The position numbers were made by a program, and so were the translations under genes. Positions 1 to 10,489 of a stretch of 64,000 bases of DNA are shown in pieces. The notes under the pieces were generated by a model. The model was not told the origin of the DNA and searched no databases. It worked only from the letters and a program-made list of their open reading frames with translations. How positions within the stretch are numbered: the stretch's first letter is position 1; the number at the start of each line of letters is the position of its first letter. This stretch comes from Benincasa hispida (taxonomy: Eukaryota; Streptophyta; Magnoliopsida; Cucurbitales; Cucurbitaceae): NCBI RefSeq assembly GCF_009727055.1, contig NC_052351.1:5140886-5204885 (forward strand). Direction: 5' to 3'.

Positions 1-13
1 TGAAATTAATATC

Positions 14-162
14 TCATTTATATAAAAAATACATTACAAAATCAATTAGTTCCCACGAGGCGACGTCGTCCGATTCTCGAGCTGGTTCGTCGTCGTCGAC
101 TTCGAACTTGAGTTTTTGCTCGGGTTCTTGTTTATATGATTTGCTCTTTATACCTCTAGCGA
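14..162 (-). CDS. Possible 3'-terminal exon of an unidentified gene (partial)
   Basis: On the minus strand a frame stays open from about 162 to a TGA at 14-16. It reads as an acidic tail, with KLKFEVDDDEPARESDD followed by VASWELIDFV, and its base composition is much more GC-rich than the DNA around it. A possible splice acceptor (TATAG) sits just upstream at 163-165. I do not recognise the family. The upstream exons would lie at higher coordinates, but I could not trace them convincingly. The plus strand is also open across part of this stretch, so the call rests on composition and the natural-looking acidic C-terminus. It could equally be an old gene fragment. Confidence 0.25.
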
Positions 163-268
163 CTATACATATATAAATATTCATTTATGCTCTCCAGACC
201 CTGCCACTGATCATATGCACATATGAGAAGACGATAACCTCTGTCATCTCTCTCTCTTTTTTTTCTTT

Positions 269-421
269 GTTCGTCGAGTTCTCAACGTTCGACCTCCACA
301 TTAGTCGAGTTTTCAACGTTCGACCTCTAGCCTCGAACTCCCAAAACAACAATATTTCTCTAATAAGTTTCAAAACAACAATATTTCTCTAATAAGTTTC
401 AAAAACAACAATATTAATATT
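269..421. repeat. Two short direct-repeat clusters
   Basis: A unit of about 24 bp containing GTCGAGTT.TCAACGTTCGAC occurs twice (about 273-295 and 304-326). Directly after it a 29-bp unit (CAAAACAACAATATTTCTCT plus AATAAGTTT) is repeated exactly at 342-370 and 371-399, with a partial, diverged third copy to about 421. The arrays are local minisatellites with no visible coding role. Confidence 0.7.
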
Positions 422-2800
422 AAAGGTCCGCTACCCAACTAAATTTAAATTATTGATTCTGACCAAATAATCAACGAGATTTTGAAACTTGGTCCATTTC
501 ACTATGTCTAGGTAGCAAAATATATATGTGAACCTAAACTTCGTAAAAGGAAAAAAAAAAAAAAAAAAAAGCTATTATATTTATATATAAATTAATTAAA
601 GTTACAATTGACATTTCTACGATATAGGGGTCACTATAATTATAAAATAATCACATCCATGAACATATTCTTATGTTAAAAAAAAATAGCATATATTATG
701 TATATAATGGCTACAATTAAATTCTATATAAAAAAAATTATTTCACATGATAAAACTATTAGAAAATATTTACAATATATAATAAAATTTAAGAATTATT
801 AGATTTCTATTAGTATCTATTAGTAACATTGTCTATCAGTATCTATTATTGATAATTTTAAAATTTTTCTAAATTTGATATCAATCCGCTAGATTGATTA
901 TTGTTGATTATTGTTTAGGCATGTGTATATTTATTTTTTCTTTTCCCTTTGTCAAAATATATGTAATGTACATATAGTGCCAAAAATTGAGATAATGTTG
1001 ATTAATTTTAGGTATTCAAAGCGGTGACTGAAAATCAAATTGGGGCGTTGACCATTGACTCAGACAAAATTAATTTATTATTCAAAAGATGAATGGCCCC
1101 TTCAGCTCATGGATATGTCCCTTCATTCTCTCACTCCATTCAAGTCCACACTTGAGACCACAAGACTCTTTTAATGGCGTGGTGCAAGAAGCAATAAGGT
1201 TAATTTATTATTCATTTTAAAACATTTATCTTTTCTTTCATACGTAAATCATTATTTTTATATTTTTTTAAAAAGAAAATATGTTTTAATATACTTTTAA
1301 CCTTTATCCTCTCCTTTCTTTAATTTAAAATTAGCTCAATTTAAGATCATATTAATTTTTAAGTACAACAATTGTGACACAATTAGAAGACCACGACACT
1401 TTCAATTGTTTGTCCAAAGTTTATTACAAAACTTATTTATTACGGTTTTTATTTATTGATTTTGGGTCCAATAAATTTATGTCTTTTTGAACGGACCAAA
1501 TTTGAGAAACAAATGGAATATAATGTTTGACATTTTAGTTTTATGTTTTCTAAAATAGTTAAAATCACTTTGATATTTCTTATTTGAATTTTATTTCATG
1601 TACTTTTAAATGTTTTATTTTAATCCTTACATTTTCAAATATATCTTAAAATTAGTTGTTATTACTTTTTTTCATTACATATAAAAAAAACCCGTCTCTA
1701 TTAACTTTTATTTTACAAAATATTGAAAATACTTTTACATAGTATCTTTTTTGTATTAAAAATATTATTTTATTATATAACAAGTTTTGATAAAATTAAA
1801 ATTTAAATTGACTAAATTTAAAATTCATTAAAAGTGCATAGACTTAAATGAAGATTTATTAAAAGTGAAGAATAGGACTGAACCATTAAAAATAAGTAGA
1901 TTAAAATATAATGAAACACAAAATTGAGGGATCAGAATAACATATTCAGTTTTTAACTTTGATTAAAAAGTTTGAGGAGAAAAAAGAGGAGATGCTTTAA
2001 TTTGGAGATAGAGAAACCTTATATTATAGAAAGATAAATATTAAGAAAGAAAATTGTAGGAAATAATATAGAAAAAATGAAGGATATACTAATAATAGAG
2101 GGGAAATTTTTCATATTGTCAAAAGAAAATAGAGGAAAATATATTAGATAGAAAAGATAATTTTTTTAATAATAAATAGATTTGTGAGTAAAAATTATTG
2201 ACTGCACCTAATCTCATGTATTTTTTTTATGGAAAATAAAATATAAAATTAATTTGACTTTTTTTTTTTAAAAAAAAAACACATTACAAATTTTTATGAA
2301 ATGTTGTTTGGGCTGTGAAAAATCACGTGCATTCTAAGATTTTTTTTTTTTCTTTCTAAAAACTATTAACTTGTATAAGAATATATTTATTCATGTTTAA
2401 TTTTTGTTGTATATATTTTTAGAATTATTCTTAAATCAAAATTAGTAAGGGGACTGTAAATGATATATTTTAATGCTTTTGAAAGAGCTCAAACCATGTG
2501 CAGCAATGTTCACATTGCAACTAAAGTAAAACTAATAAACCTCAATTTTCATTTGAGAATTAAATAATCTATTCATTAACTAACATTAATCTGATGTATT
2601 ACAGAATTGACAGGAAAAAATAAAAAACAGAGAAACAAACAAAAGAGATGATTAAATAAAATAAAATAAATTTGGACAAAGAGCATGCAGCTAGATACTG
2701 ATTAGCTCTAAGCCCTTTTAAGTGTTGTTCTTGTTCATATTATTACAACAATTGTATTTTAATTTAATTTAGTTATGCTTAATTAATTAATCTTATCTGT
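422..2800. other. AT-rich intergenic DNA
   Basis: No gene is recognisable. The stretch consists of AT-rich DNA with A/T homopolymer runs (for example 549-570 and 2259-2280). The only denser part is about 1010-1200, which has lower AT content and carries two W-box cores (TTGACC and TTGACT, 1048-1060). It could be promoter-like, but no transcript start or ORF supports that. Confidence 0.6.
1048..1060 (+). promoter_or_regulatory. Pair of W-box cores (TTGACC, TTGACT)
   Basis: TTGACC at 1048-1053 and TTGACT at 1055-1060 are two adjacent WRKY-binding W-box cores on the plus strand. They lie in the only less AT-rich patch between the window start and the VQ gene. They are about 1.7 kb beyond the 3' end of the VQ gene, so they do not belong to its promoter. 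Function is unproven, since paired W-boxes also arise by chance. Confidence 0.25.
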
Positions 2801-3349
2801 TCATTGGAAGTACCCACCGCCGTAATTCCCATTCCCACTGGAAGAAGAGAACTCCATCCCCAATTCCTGCAGATCGTAATTAAAATCCTCATCAATCAGA
2901 TTTTGAATTTCCATCAATTCCGCCGCCGGCCGTGAAAACCCATTATTTTGCACCGGGATGGGGAACCGGTGCTCCGGCGACGTCTGTCGGAGCTGAAAAA
3001 CTTGGCCGTCGGAGAAAGGGAGCATAACAGAAGAGTGGTTGTTATGGAGGTGATCATCTCCAGCCTGCCCGAAACTGAGGTTGACCGGACCCTTATGACT
3101 GCCCAAAGGCAAGGCGGCGCCGGCGGCCTGAAACCCAGTGAACTGCTGCACCAAGTCCCTGAAATTGGCGGTGCTAGCGTTGAGCAGAGTCGTCGGCGCC
3201 TTACGGGAAGCTCGGGAGCGGCGTCTGGGCTTGGAAATGGAGTTAGTGTTGGTATTGGGTCCGTGGTGGGTGGTGGCGGAAGAGGGGGAGGCGCCGCCGT
3301 GGGGATGGTGGTAGAATTGGGAGGCCCATTGATCGCTGGTGATAGACAT
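2801..3349 (-). CDS. VQ-motif protein (VQ22/JAV1-like)
   Basis: Single-exon gene encoding 182 residues, with ATG at 3349 and stop at 2801-2803. Residues 63-72 read FRDLVQQFTG, the FxxxVQxxTG signature of plant VQ proteins, which bind WRKY transcription factors. A basic nuclear-localisation-type patch (KPRRRSRASRK, 40-50) and the conserved PTTLLNAS.. lead-in precede it. This arrangement, the length and the acidic C-terminus (IDEDFNYDLQELGMEF) fit the subgroup containing Arabidopsis VQ22/JAV1, a nuclear repressor of jasmonate-triggered defence. Lack of introns is usual for the family. A TATA-like box lies about 110 bp upstream and a W-box about 300 bp upstream. The VQ assignment is firm. The JAV1-like subgroup is inferred from the motif neighbourhood. 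Confidence 0.9.
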   Translation of the reverse strand: MSITSDQWASQFYHHPHGGASPSSATTHHGPNTNTNSISKPRRRSRASRKAPTTLLNASTANFRDLVQQFTGFQAAGAALPLGSHKGPVNLSFGQAGDDHLHNNHSSVMLPFSDGQVFQLRQTSPEHRFPIPVQNNGFSRPAAELMEIQNLIDEDFNYDLQELGMEFSSSSGNGNYGGGYFQ

Positions 3350-3455
3350 GTGTAAGTAACTTAAAATAAAGAAATTAAAAATGGAGGAGAGAACGAATAG
3401 TTAGGGGAATAATGGTGATGGGAGGAATTAATTTGGGGACGAAAGAATGGATAAA

Positions 3456-3463
3456 TATTTATA
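3456..3463 (-). promoter_or_regulatory. TATA box of the VQ gene
   Basis: Read on the minus strand, TATAAATA occurs here, 107-114 bp upstream of the VQ start codon. That would leave a 5' UTR of roughly 75-80 bases. It lies in a run of alternating TA, so the exact functional copy is uncertain. Confidence 0.5.
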
Positions 3464-3652
3464 TATATATTATGAAAAATTGGAAGAAAAGGAAGAGAGC
3501 GTGAGGAGGAAGAAAGTGATGCTTCCAGGAAGGTACGTAAGTAAACATCAAAGCCAATGGCGACATAAAATGGTAAATTTAATTTTTAAGTGATAATAAT
3601 GGGTAATTAAATTAATTGTTTTTATACATTGTTTGTCACTCTCATTTTCTTT

Positions 3653-3658
3653 GGTCAA
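3653..3658 (-). promoter_or_regulatory. W-box in the VQ gene upstream region
   Basis: GGTCAA on the plus strand is TTGACC on the minus strand, about 304 bp upstream of the VQ start codon. VQ genes are often WRKY-regulated, so the position is plausible. A single 6-bp match is weak evidence. Confidence 0.25.
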
Positions 3659-3899
3659 TTTTTTTTTTCTTTTTATTATTATATATACACAAAATGGGTT
3701 TGGGAGTTAAGGATGCTAAGCTATAGTGTGGCTTTGGCTTTCTTGTTAGAATTTTGTTGCCACCCACCAACCCTCAAATCTAACTTTTCTTCTTTTCCTT
3801 TTCTTTTATATATATATTAGTTGCTGTCACTTGCATATTTTCTCTTTTCCTTATTAGAAGGTGAGTAAGTAGGAGATAGTAGTGGAAAAAAAAAAAAAA

Positions 3900-4465
3900 G
3901 GAAAATCAAATCACTAGTTTTTGGTTTAGTTGCTAGTATAAGATTCTACATACTAGTTTGTATTCAAAGAAAACCAAAAAATATTAGTTCAGATTGATTT
4001 TCATAGGAAAAAAATCAATCGAAATCGAACCAAACCAAGAATATATACATATATAACTCTAACAATATTAAGTATCTTTTAGTATTATGGTACATGTATA
4101 TTTGTTGTTTAGAAAAAAAGACCAATTATTATGGAGTATGTATGTTTGTTATTTAGAAAAGTGAAAAAAAATGTCTAGTTTCAATCTATAAGAAAAAGAA
4201 AAAAAAAACCCAATTTTAATTTGAAAATAGTAAAAATGACCCATCCAAAACAAACGTGGAAATAAAATTAAAAATGGGAAGGGAAAAAAAAGTACAAAAA
4301 ATCAATAACCATATTGACAAAAATACCAAACCAAAGAAAAATGACTTCATTGGTTTTATTCTTTATTGGAAATCGGTTTGGATCATTTCTTTATAAAATT
4401 GATTGGTTCAGTTTGGTTCTTGGTTACCCCAAAAATCGATAAACCAAACCAATTTTCACCCCTAG
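3900..4465. mobile_element. hAT-like MITE remnant
   Basis: The right end (CCAATTTTCACCCCTAG, ending at 4465) matches the common plant hAT terminus whose complement reads CTAGGGGTGAAAATTGG. Inside, motifs of the AACCAAACC/GGTTTGGTT kind occur in both orientations (about 4029 and 4372-4450), as in short hAT derivatives. The left terminus is not clear and no transposase is present. The remaining stretch from the VQ promoter to here is AT-rich with no gene. Confidence 0.35.
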
Positions 4466-4529
4466 TGAAGAGATGTTTATTTTTTCCGCAGAGAATGGGA
4501 GGAAGTGGGAAAAAAAATTATATGTAAGC

Positions 4530-5835
4530 TTAAATGGAGACAGGAAGTACTCTCCCTGTTTGCCTCTTTAAAATTTATTATAGGGTTAGTTGCATAAATA
4601 GAATTCCTTTAAAATTAGCCTCTGGAAAGACTTTATCCTTAAGTAATGTGTTGTATGTATCTTCCTTACGTAGGAACATGGTGTCTAGAAGTCTATTGAA
4701 TCGGGTTGGGCTTAAAATTGTACTAGACGCTGATAAGGTTATCCTTACCAATAACGGAGACTTTGTTGGTAAGGGGTATCTAGCTTATGGTCTGTTTGTC
4801 TTGAACAATGTTCCTGTTGCGAATATGATGAATGCAAGTGCTTCTAATTCTGCTTACACAGTTGAGTCTCTTGACATGTGGCATAAATTAGGTCATGTGA
4901 AAATTACATCGACTAAGAACATAAAGAATTAAAACCGACCAATGCATTTGAAACACGTGAAATTAGTAAAGGTTATGTTTGTGTGGAAACAAAATTTATC
5001 AAGAAACCTTTTAAACCTGTTACCTATAGAAGTACAAAATTGCTTGAATTAATTCATTCTGATTTAACTTATTTCAAAAACGCCACAAAGTAGAGATGGA
5101 AAAATTACTACATACCTTTCGTTGATGATTTCTCTAGATATGCTAAATTTTATCTTTTAAAAACAAAAAAATGAAGTTGATAGTATGTTTTTGAAATCTA
5201 AAGCAGAAGTAGAAAATCGATTAGATAAGAAGAGTAAAAGGTTAAGGTCATATAAAGGTGGTGAATACAGTGATAATTTTCTTAAAGAATTTTGTTAATC
5301 AAATGGCATTATTCACAAAATTACTACACCTTATTCCCCACAACAAAATGGTATAGCACAACGTAAAAATAGAACTTTGAAGGAAATTATAAATGCTATG
5401 TTGTTAAGTTCTGGACTGTCTGATACTATTGGGGGAAGTTATGCTTTCTACTTGTTTTATTCTTAACAAGGTACCTCACAAAAAACTGGGTACGACATCT
5501 TACAAACTATAGAGAGGTTATACACCTAATCTCAATTATCCGAGGGTGTGGAGATGTTTGGCTAAGATAGCATATCCTGTATTCAAGAAACCTACCGTAT
5601 GATCTAAAACTTTTGATTGTGTATTTATTGGTTATGCTCAAAATAGTGTTGCACATTGATTTATGTGCTTGAATGATAGATCTATTTGTGAATATAGGGA
5701 TGCTGAATTCTTTTTATATTTCCAATGAAAAAGGCAAATTTTAAATCACATAGAACATCTAGTTATGAGAATGCATCTACTTTCATGCCTTCTTCATTTA
5801 ATAGTATGCGTAAAACTGAAAATAATAAAGTTTCT
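4530..5835 (+). pseudogene. Copia element A, part 1: protease end, pre-integrase, integrase (degenerate)
   Basis: 5'-truncated Ty1-copia pol. The open piece 4534-4932 carries the typical LSNVLYV.SLRRNMVS and DMWHKLGH pre-integrase motifs. Further down, in shifting frames with stops, come an integrase core stretch (YSPQQNGIAQRKNRTLKEI near 5332-5390) and the DAEFF linker near 5700. The gag and the 5' LTR are missing. At 5835 the frame is cut by an insertion and resumes at 8637. Joining the two sides at the shared AGTTTCT keeps the frame open (KVSSSMLETKDIR). The element is dead: it has many stops and frameshifts. Confidence 0.8.
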
Positions 5836-5978
5836 GTTGGGCTGAAGACCCTTCACAAGTCCCAAATACTCAAGATCACCGTTGAAGAGATGAAAAATTG
5901 GCTTAAATCAATTCTACCAAAACCTCGATACTCAGAACACGACGCTCAACACCTTGTTACTCGATCCTCGATCAGAAT

Positions 5979-8118
5979 TGAAGGATCTCTTAACGCAAAG
6001 TTCCATGAGCATGTTCAGATCGCTCCAATTTCACCGTGACTGAAATACACAATATACATTCAAACAAACAGTAATTAACGGCACACTTTTAAACAAGAAA
6101 AAATAAGGGAGAGAGTTCTCATCCAGTTGAAGACGCTCTTCAAGCTTCGGAACTCAACGCAGCGGAAGACCTCTACCCGATCAACCAATGCCCAACAGAT
6201 GTGTCGATAATAGCAGCACGAACAATCGCAAACACACGAACGCAGCGGGGACAACACCACAAGAAAAGAGCGTCATGTATTCTTTGAGTGAGAACCGAAG
6301 CGTGGTCTTTGGTGAGTTTGGTAGAGGTAGGAGGAAGAGCCGATCATGTAGGTGATAAGAAAGTGGGAGAGAATATGAAGCTATCCCATAGCAAGATGCT
6401 TATCGCTTAAAAGAAACTACACGATCATGTAGATTTTATTGAACAATCATTTAGAAAAAAGTAGGCGATCATTTAACAAACACGACACACTACACGATCG
6501 TTTAGGAAAGCTAACCGATCGCTTAGGACTTAGTGTGCGATCATTTAGGTTTTGGGTAGGCGATCGTTTAGGCACGAAGGATGCGATCGTTTAGGCACTG
6601 AGCGGCTATCTTATAGGCTCTCGACTTTAAGCGAGCGTTTCATTTCAACACCAACGCAAATCTTCCGATCTTTTTCCCAAATAACTCTTCAAAATGAAAC
6701 AAATTTTATTTTTATTCACCGGTTACAATAGCCGACGCAGTTCCCCACTAACGCACGTCCGAGAGAGATTTTAGGTTAATTATCATATAATTAACCAATT
6801 AAATTATTAATAAATATAATCATATTATATTTTTACCCTATAGTTTAATATCACATATCTACTATAATAATTTCTCCTCTACTTGATATAAATCATATTT
6901 ATATCTAATTTCCTCCAAAATAGTGTATCTCATACATTTAGCCAATTATATCATATATAATTAACCAGTCCAATTATATCATATATAGTCGAACTTCCTC
7001 TTGTCAATTTGAATATTTCAAATTAACCCAAACACTGATTCTCAACTTTATCCAAGCTACCTAGGGGACCTAATGGACCTGTGGCTCGAAGCTCCAACGG
7101 TTCATGAATAGCTGACTAAACTCTTTAGCCACGAGATCCACTATCCGTTAATTGTCAAGCATTTCACTAAAGATCAATAGCTGAACTCTTCTTACCACAA
7201 ATATATTTTTTTGTCCATCGGATATAACCAATCATGAGTACGATGACCCTTCATAGATGCTCGTAAATACAGCTGGGCCAAATTACCGTTTTGCTCCTGT
7301 AGTTACATTTCACTTCTTAAGTACCATTGATTCCTCTAATGAACAATACAACATAGTTCAACTATGTATGAACATATTTCAGGCCAAGAGAAGGTATGTG
7401 GCGCCACATCGTTCAAGCCCTGGAATCAGCCCTTAAGGGAGTTATCTATTTACTTACCCCTGCCTCAGGGAAGGAGTGAATTTCATCTTGTGTAGTAGAG
7501 TTCCCAACTCCCAAATCAGACAAATCCCTAAAATGGTAGGTTTGAACCGACAACCTGGCCATTCACACCCATACAAATCAAAGGACTACCCTCAATGGCA
7601 GGAGTTCCCAATTCACTCAGGATTGAGATCATGTTAGCTATGATCATCCAAGTGAAGTGAAGTCTCTGTCATGAACGGTGTTATATAACGAGACGTTAAC
7701 ACTTCGTAGTCAGGTCTTATACAAACTCTTTGTATAGGACGCACCCGCTCGCATGTCCCCAACACGAATGATCAGGATCAGGCCATCTATGACAAGTCAC
7801 AACACTTATGACCATTCCACAAAGCGGGTCGCATCCGTAGCGTTACCAGGATAAGATTTCCCTCATATATCCATATACTACAAACCATTTTGGTTATCAC
7901 TTAAGATATGATCCACTTGTATCTCACCACATATATGTTTGAGTTACATACAGATAACCAGAGATTTTAAGTTTATTGGTTTGTGGTAAAGAAAATAAAA
8001 CATGCAACTGAGTAAAATACAAGATGTGAAGTAAATATCATATATCATATAACACAAGCGTTCGTACAAACTATTTAATAACTACAGGACACGAGATTTT
8101 AGGGCATCAACCCCAACA
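5979..8118 (-). mobile_element. Solo LTR (family TGTTGGGG..CCTTCA), reverse orientation
   Basis: On the minus strand the element starts TGTTGGGGTTGATGCCCTAA at 8118 and ends CCTTCA at 5979, 2140 bp. It is flanked by a perfect 5-bp target duplication AGAAT (5974-5978 and 8119-8123). There is no second LTR and no internal region, so it is a solo LTR left by LTR-LTR recombination. It sits inside insertion X and is therefore younger than both X and copia A. It carries an internal array of GATCGTTTAGG units (6440-6600). Sister copies lie at 13817-15678, about 18985-20655 and 52260-54343. Confidence 0.85.
6440..6600 (+). repeat. Minisatellite of (C/A)GATC(G/A)(T/C)TTAGG units inside the LTR
   Basis: Seven related 12-mers start at about 6444, 6466, 6495, 6516, 6538, 6561 and 6584, all versions of CGATCGTTTAGG, spaced 21-29 bp. 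Each contains the palindrome CGATCG or a one-base variant. The sequence between units is not conserved. The same type of array appears at the matching place in the other LTR copies of this family. Confidence 0.7.
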
Positions 8119-8636
8119 AGAATTTCCTTCTTCGTCTGACTGGTCTCTATTAAATCCTCAATGCAACTCAATGACAGCAAAGCTAATACTTGATCGTACT
8201 CAACGGTTCTTGAATGATATTTAGTGCAACTCAAAGGTGGAAACGATGTACTCGGACCTACTCGATACCAATTAATCGATTCACGATTGACTCGATATCT
8301 TGATTACTCGATACATTTTGTAATGTAAAGGATAGGTGCTCGATTTGTAGTGAAGTAATACTCGATTGAAACAAGAAAGATAAGGGAAGAAGAAAAAAAC
8401 ACGGTGATTACGTGGTTCAGTAAGGTTGCCTATGTCCACGAGAATATCTGAAATCTTATACTAAATGAAGATTGCTTACAAATTTATTGTTTGCAAGAAA
8501 AACTAAGAAAAGATGATAACTCTCTATTTTTTAATTTGAAATCAGTGGTATTTATAAGGTTATACCAGCTGACCGTTATACAAGTTAGTTACAAACAAAC
8601 ATATGATGGTATTTGAGACAAACTTCTTTAGTTTCT

Positions 8637-9834
8637 AGTAGTATGCTTGAGACTAAAGATATTAGAACTTCTGATAGAATGCATGAAATTAAACCTAGAA
8701 GAAGTAAGAGACAGAAAACTAAGAAATTTTTTTGTCTTGATTTCTTGACTAATTTTTAGTTGAAAGGCCAAGTGATATTGACTGGCAGTTTGCATGTATA
8801 TATCTAATAGATGGGGATCCTAAAACTTACCAAGAAACCTTAAGTTTTGTAGACTCTAGCTTATGGAAGGAAGTCATTAAGATGAACTATATTCTCTAAT
8901 CATGAACCAAACTTGAAAATTAGTGGATCTCCCTAAAGGAAGTAAGCCTATTAAGTGCAAATGGATTTTCAAGAAGAAAATAAGACCAAATGGTTCAATT
9001 GAAAGGTACAAGGCTAGGTTAGTTGTAGTAGGATATACACAAAAACAAGGCATTGACTACTATAACAAAAATAGTTACAATTAGAAACTTGATTGCACTA
9101 GTTACCATCTATGGACTTCTAATTCACCAAATGGATGTAAAAACAACATTTCTTAATGGTGATCTAGAAGAAGAAATTTGTATGATACAACCTGAAAGCT
9201 TTATAGTTGCCGATCAGAAAAATAAAGTATATAAACTTAAAAAATCTGTTTATGGTCTTAAGCAAGTTCCCAAACAATAGTATGAAAAATTCAATAATAC
9301 TTTAATAAACAAAGGATTAAGGTGAATTCCTCTGATACGTTTATTTATTCAAAATTGTTTGAACTAAAGTGTGTGATTATTTGCTTGTATGTTGATGATA
9401 TGCTCATCTTTGGAACAAACATAGAGGTAATAAATAACATAAAGTTGTCATTATCGTCACATTTTGACATGAAAGACCTAGAGGAAGTTGACGTAATTAT
9501 TGGTGTTAAAATAAGGAAAACTAAAAAATGGTTTTTCTTAGTGTCAATCACACTACATTGAAAGATCATTAAAAAGATTTGGCTGCTTTGATGATCCTCT
9601 TGTAAGAACACCCTATGATGTTAATATAAGTCTTAAGAAAAATAAGGAGTTAGTATATATCAATTTGAATATGCAAAGATCATAGGTAGTATTATTTCTA
9701 ATGAACCATACCAGATATGATATTGCATACGTTGTGAGTGGATCGAGTAGATATACACATAATCCTGATAAAGATCATTAGGGTGCTCTTCGTCGTTTGT
9801 TGAGATATCTTAAGGGCATAATTGACAATTGTTT
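8637..9834 (+). pseudogene. Copia element A, part 2: reverse transcriptase
   Basis: Continues copia A after insertion X with KPRRSKRQKTKKFF, then the reverse transcriptase. Recognisable blocks are CKWIFKKKI with a following RYKARLVVVGYTQKQGIDY (about 8960-9060), QMDVKTTFLNGDLEEEI (9128-9178), the KKSVYGLKQVPKQ block (about 9240-9280) and the catalytic YVDD box near 9390, which is intact. The start of RNase H (RYTHNPDKDH, RRLLRYLKG) runs up to 9834, where element B interrupts. Several frameshifts and stops (for example the TAG at 9278-9280) make it non-functional. The RNase H continuation is 13.7 kb away at 23583. Confidence 0.85.
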
Positions 9835-10489
9835 TGTTGGATTTTATGTCCTAAAACTTGTGGTTTGTAAACAATAAATGAATTCTATTTTCCAATAAAG
9901 TTGTTATTGAGGTTTATTCAGTAAATTTGTTATTGAATATGTGAATTGCACTTAAAATTCCTAAATCCAATAAACTAAGAATCCTTGGCTATAGCATGAA
10001 TACTTGAATTATATATGGAGACATAAAAGTGGATCAAATTCGAGTAAATAGCCAAAATGGTCTATAGTATATGGATAAGGCTAGGTACCTTATCCTGGGG
10101 ACACTATGGATGTGGCCCACTTTGTGTGGAGACATGTAAGTAGAGGCGTCCTATGCAATGATTTTGCATAAGAACGGACCACAAAATAGTCACTTTTTCT
10201 TTATAACGTCGTTTATTATTAAGACTGACTTTTTCAATACGATGACCTAGGTAACTCGATCTTAATCCTGAGCTAACTATGAACTCCTGTTTATTCGGGA
10301 TTATCTTTTGATCTGCATGGATGAGAGTGGTCCAAGTTCATCGACTCAATAAGTTCCCCATTTTAGAGATAAGACCGGGTAGATAACTAGAGACATAGTC
10401 CTGCAAGATGAAATTTACTCCTACCTGATTCTAGGGATAGTAAATAGGTTGTTTTTGTTCTCAATACTTTTAGAGAGAATAATTATCTT

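Larger units (their letters stand above)
5836..8629. mobile_element. Insertion X in copia A (probable solo LTR), itself interrupted
   Basis: The segment is bracketed by the direct repeat AGTTTCT (5829-5835 and 8630-8636), and removing it together with one repeat copy restores the copia A reading frame. It starts (T)GTTGGGCTGAAGACC, suggesting an LTR with a TG end, but the right end reads ..CTTCTTTA and not ..CA, so the class is not certain. A TACGTGGTTCAG motif near 8411 is typical of LTRs of other plant retroelements. Without the solo LTR nested in it (5979-8118) the element is about 0.65 kb and has no coding capacity. Confidence 0.5.

Noticed and set aside
1080..1200. Possible exon near the W-box pair
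   Set aside because: Only a seven-codon frame (ATGGCGTGGTGCAAGAAGC) is present and no splice-supported coding continues.
2948..3355. 135-codon plus-strand open frame
   Set aside because: It lies antisense to the VQ gene and exists because that gene is GC-rich and codon-biased. It has no domain.
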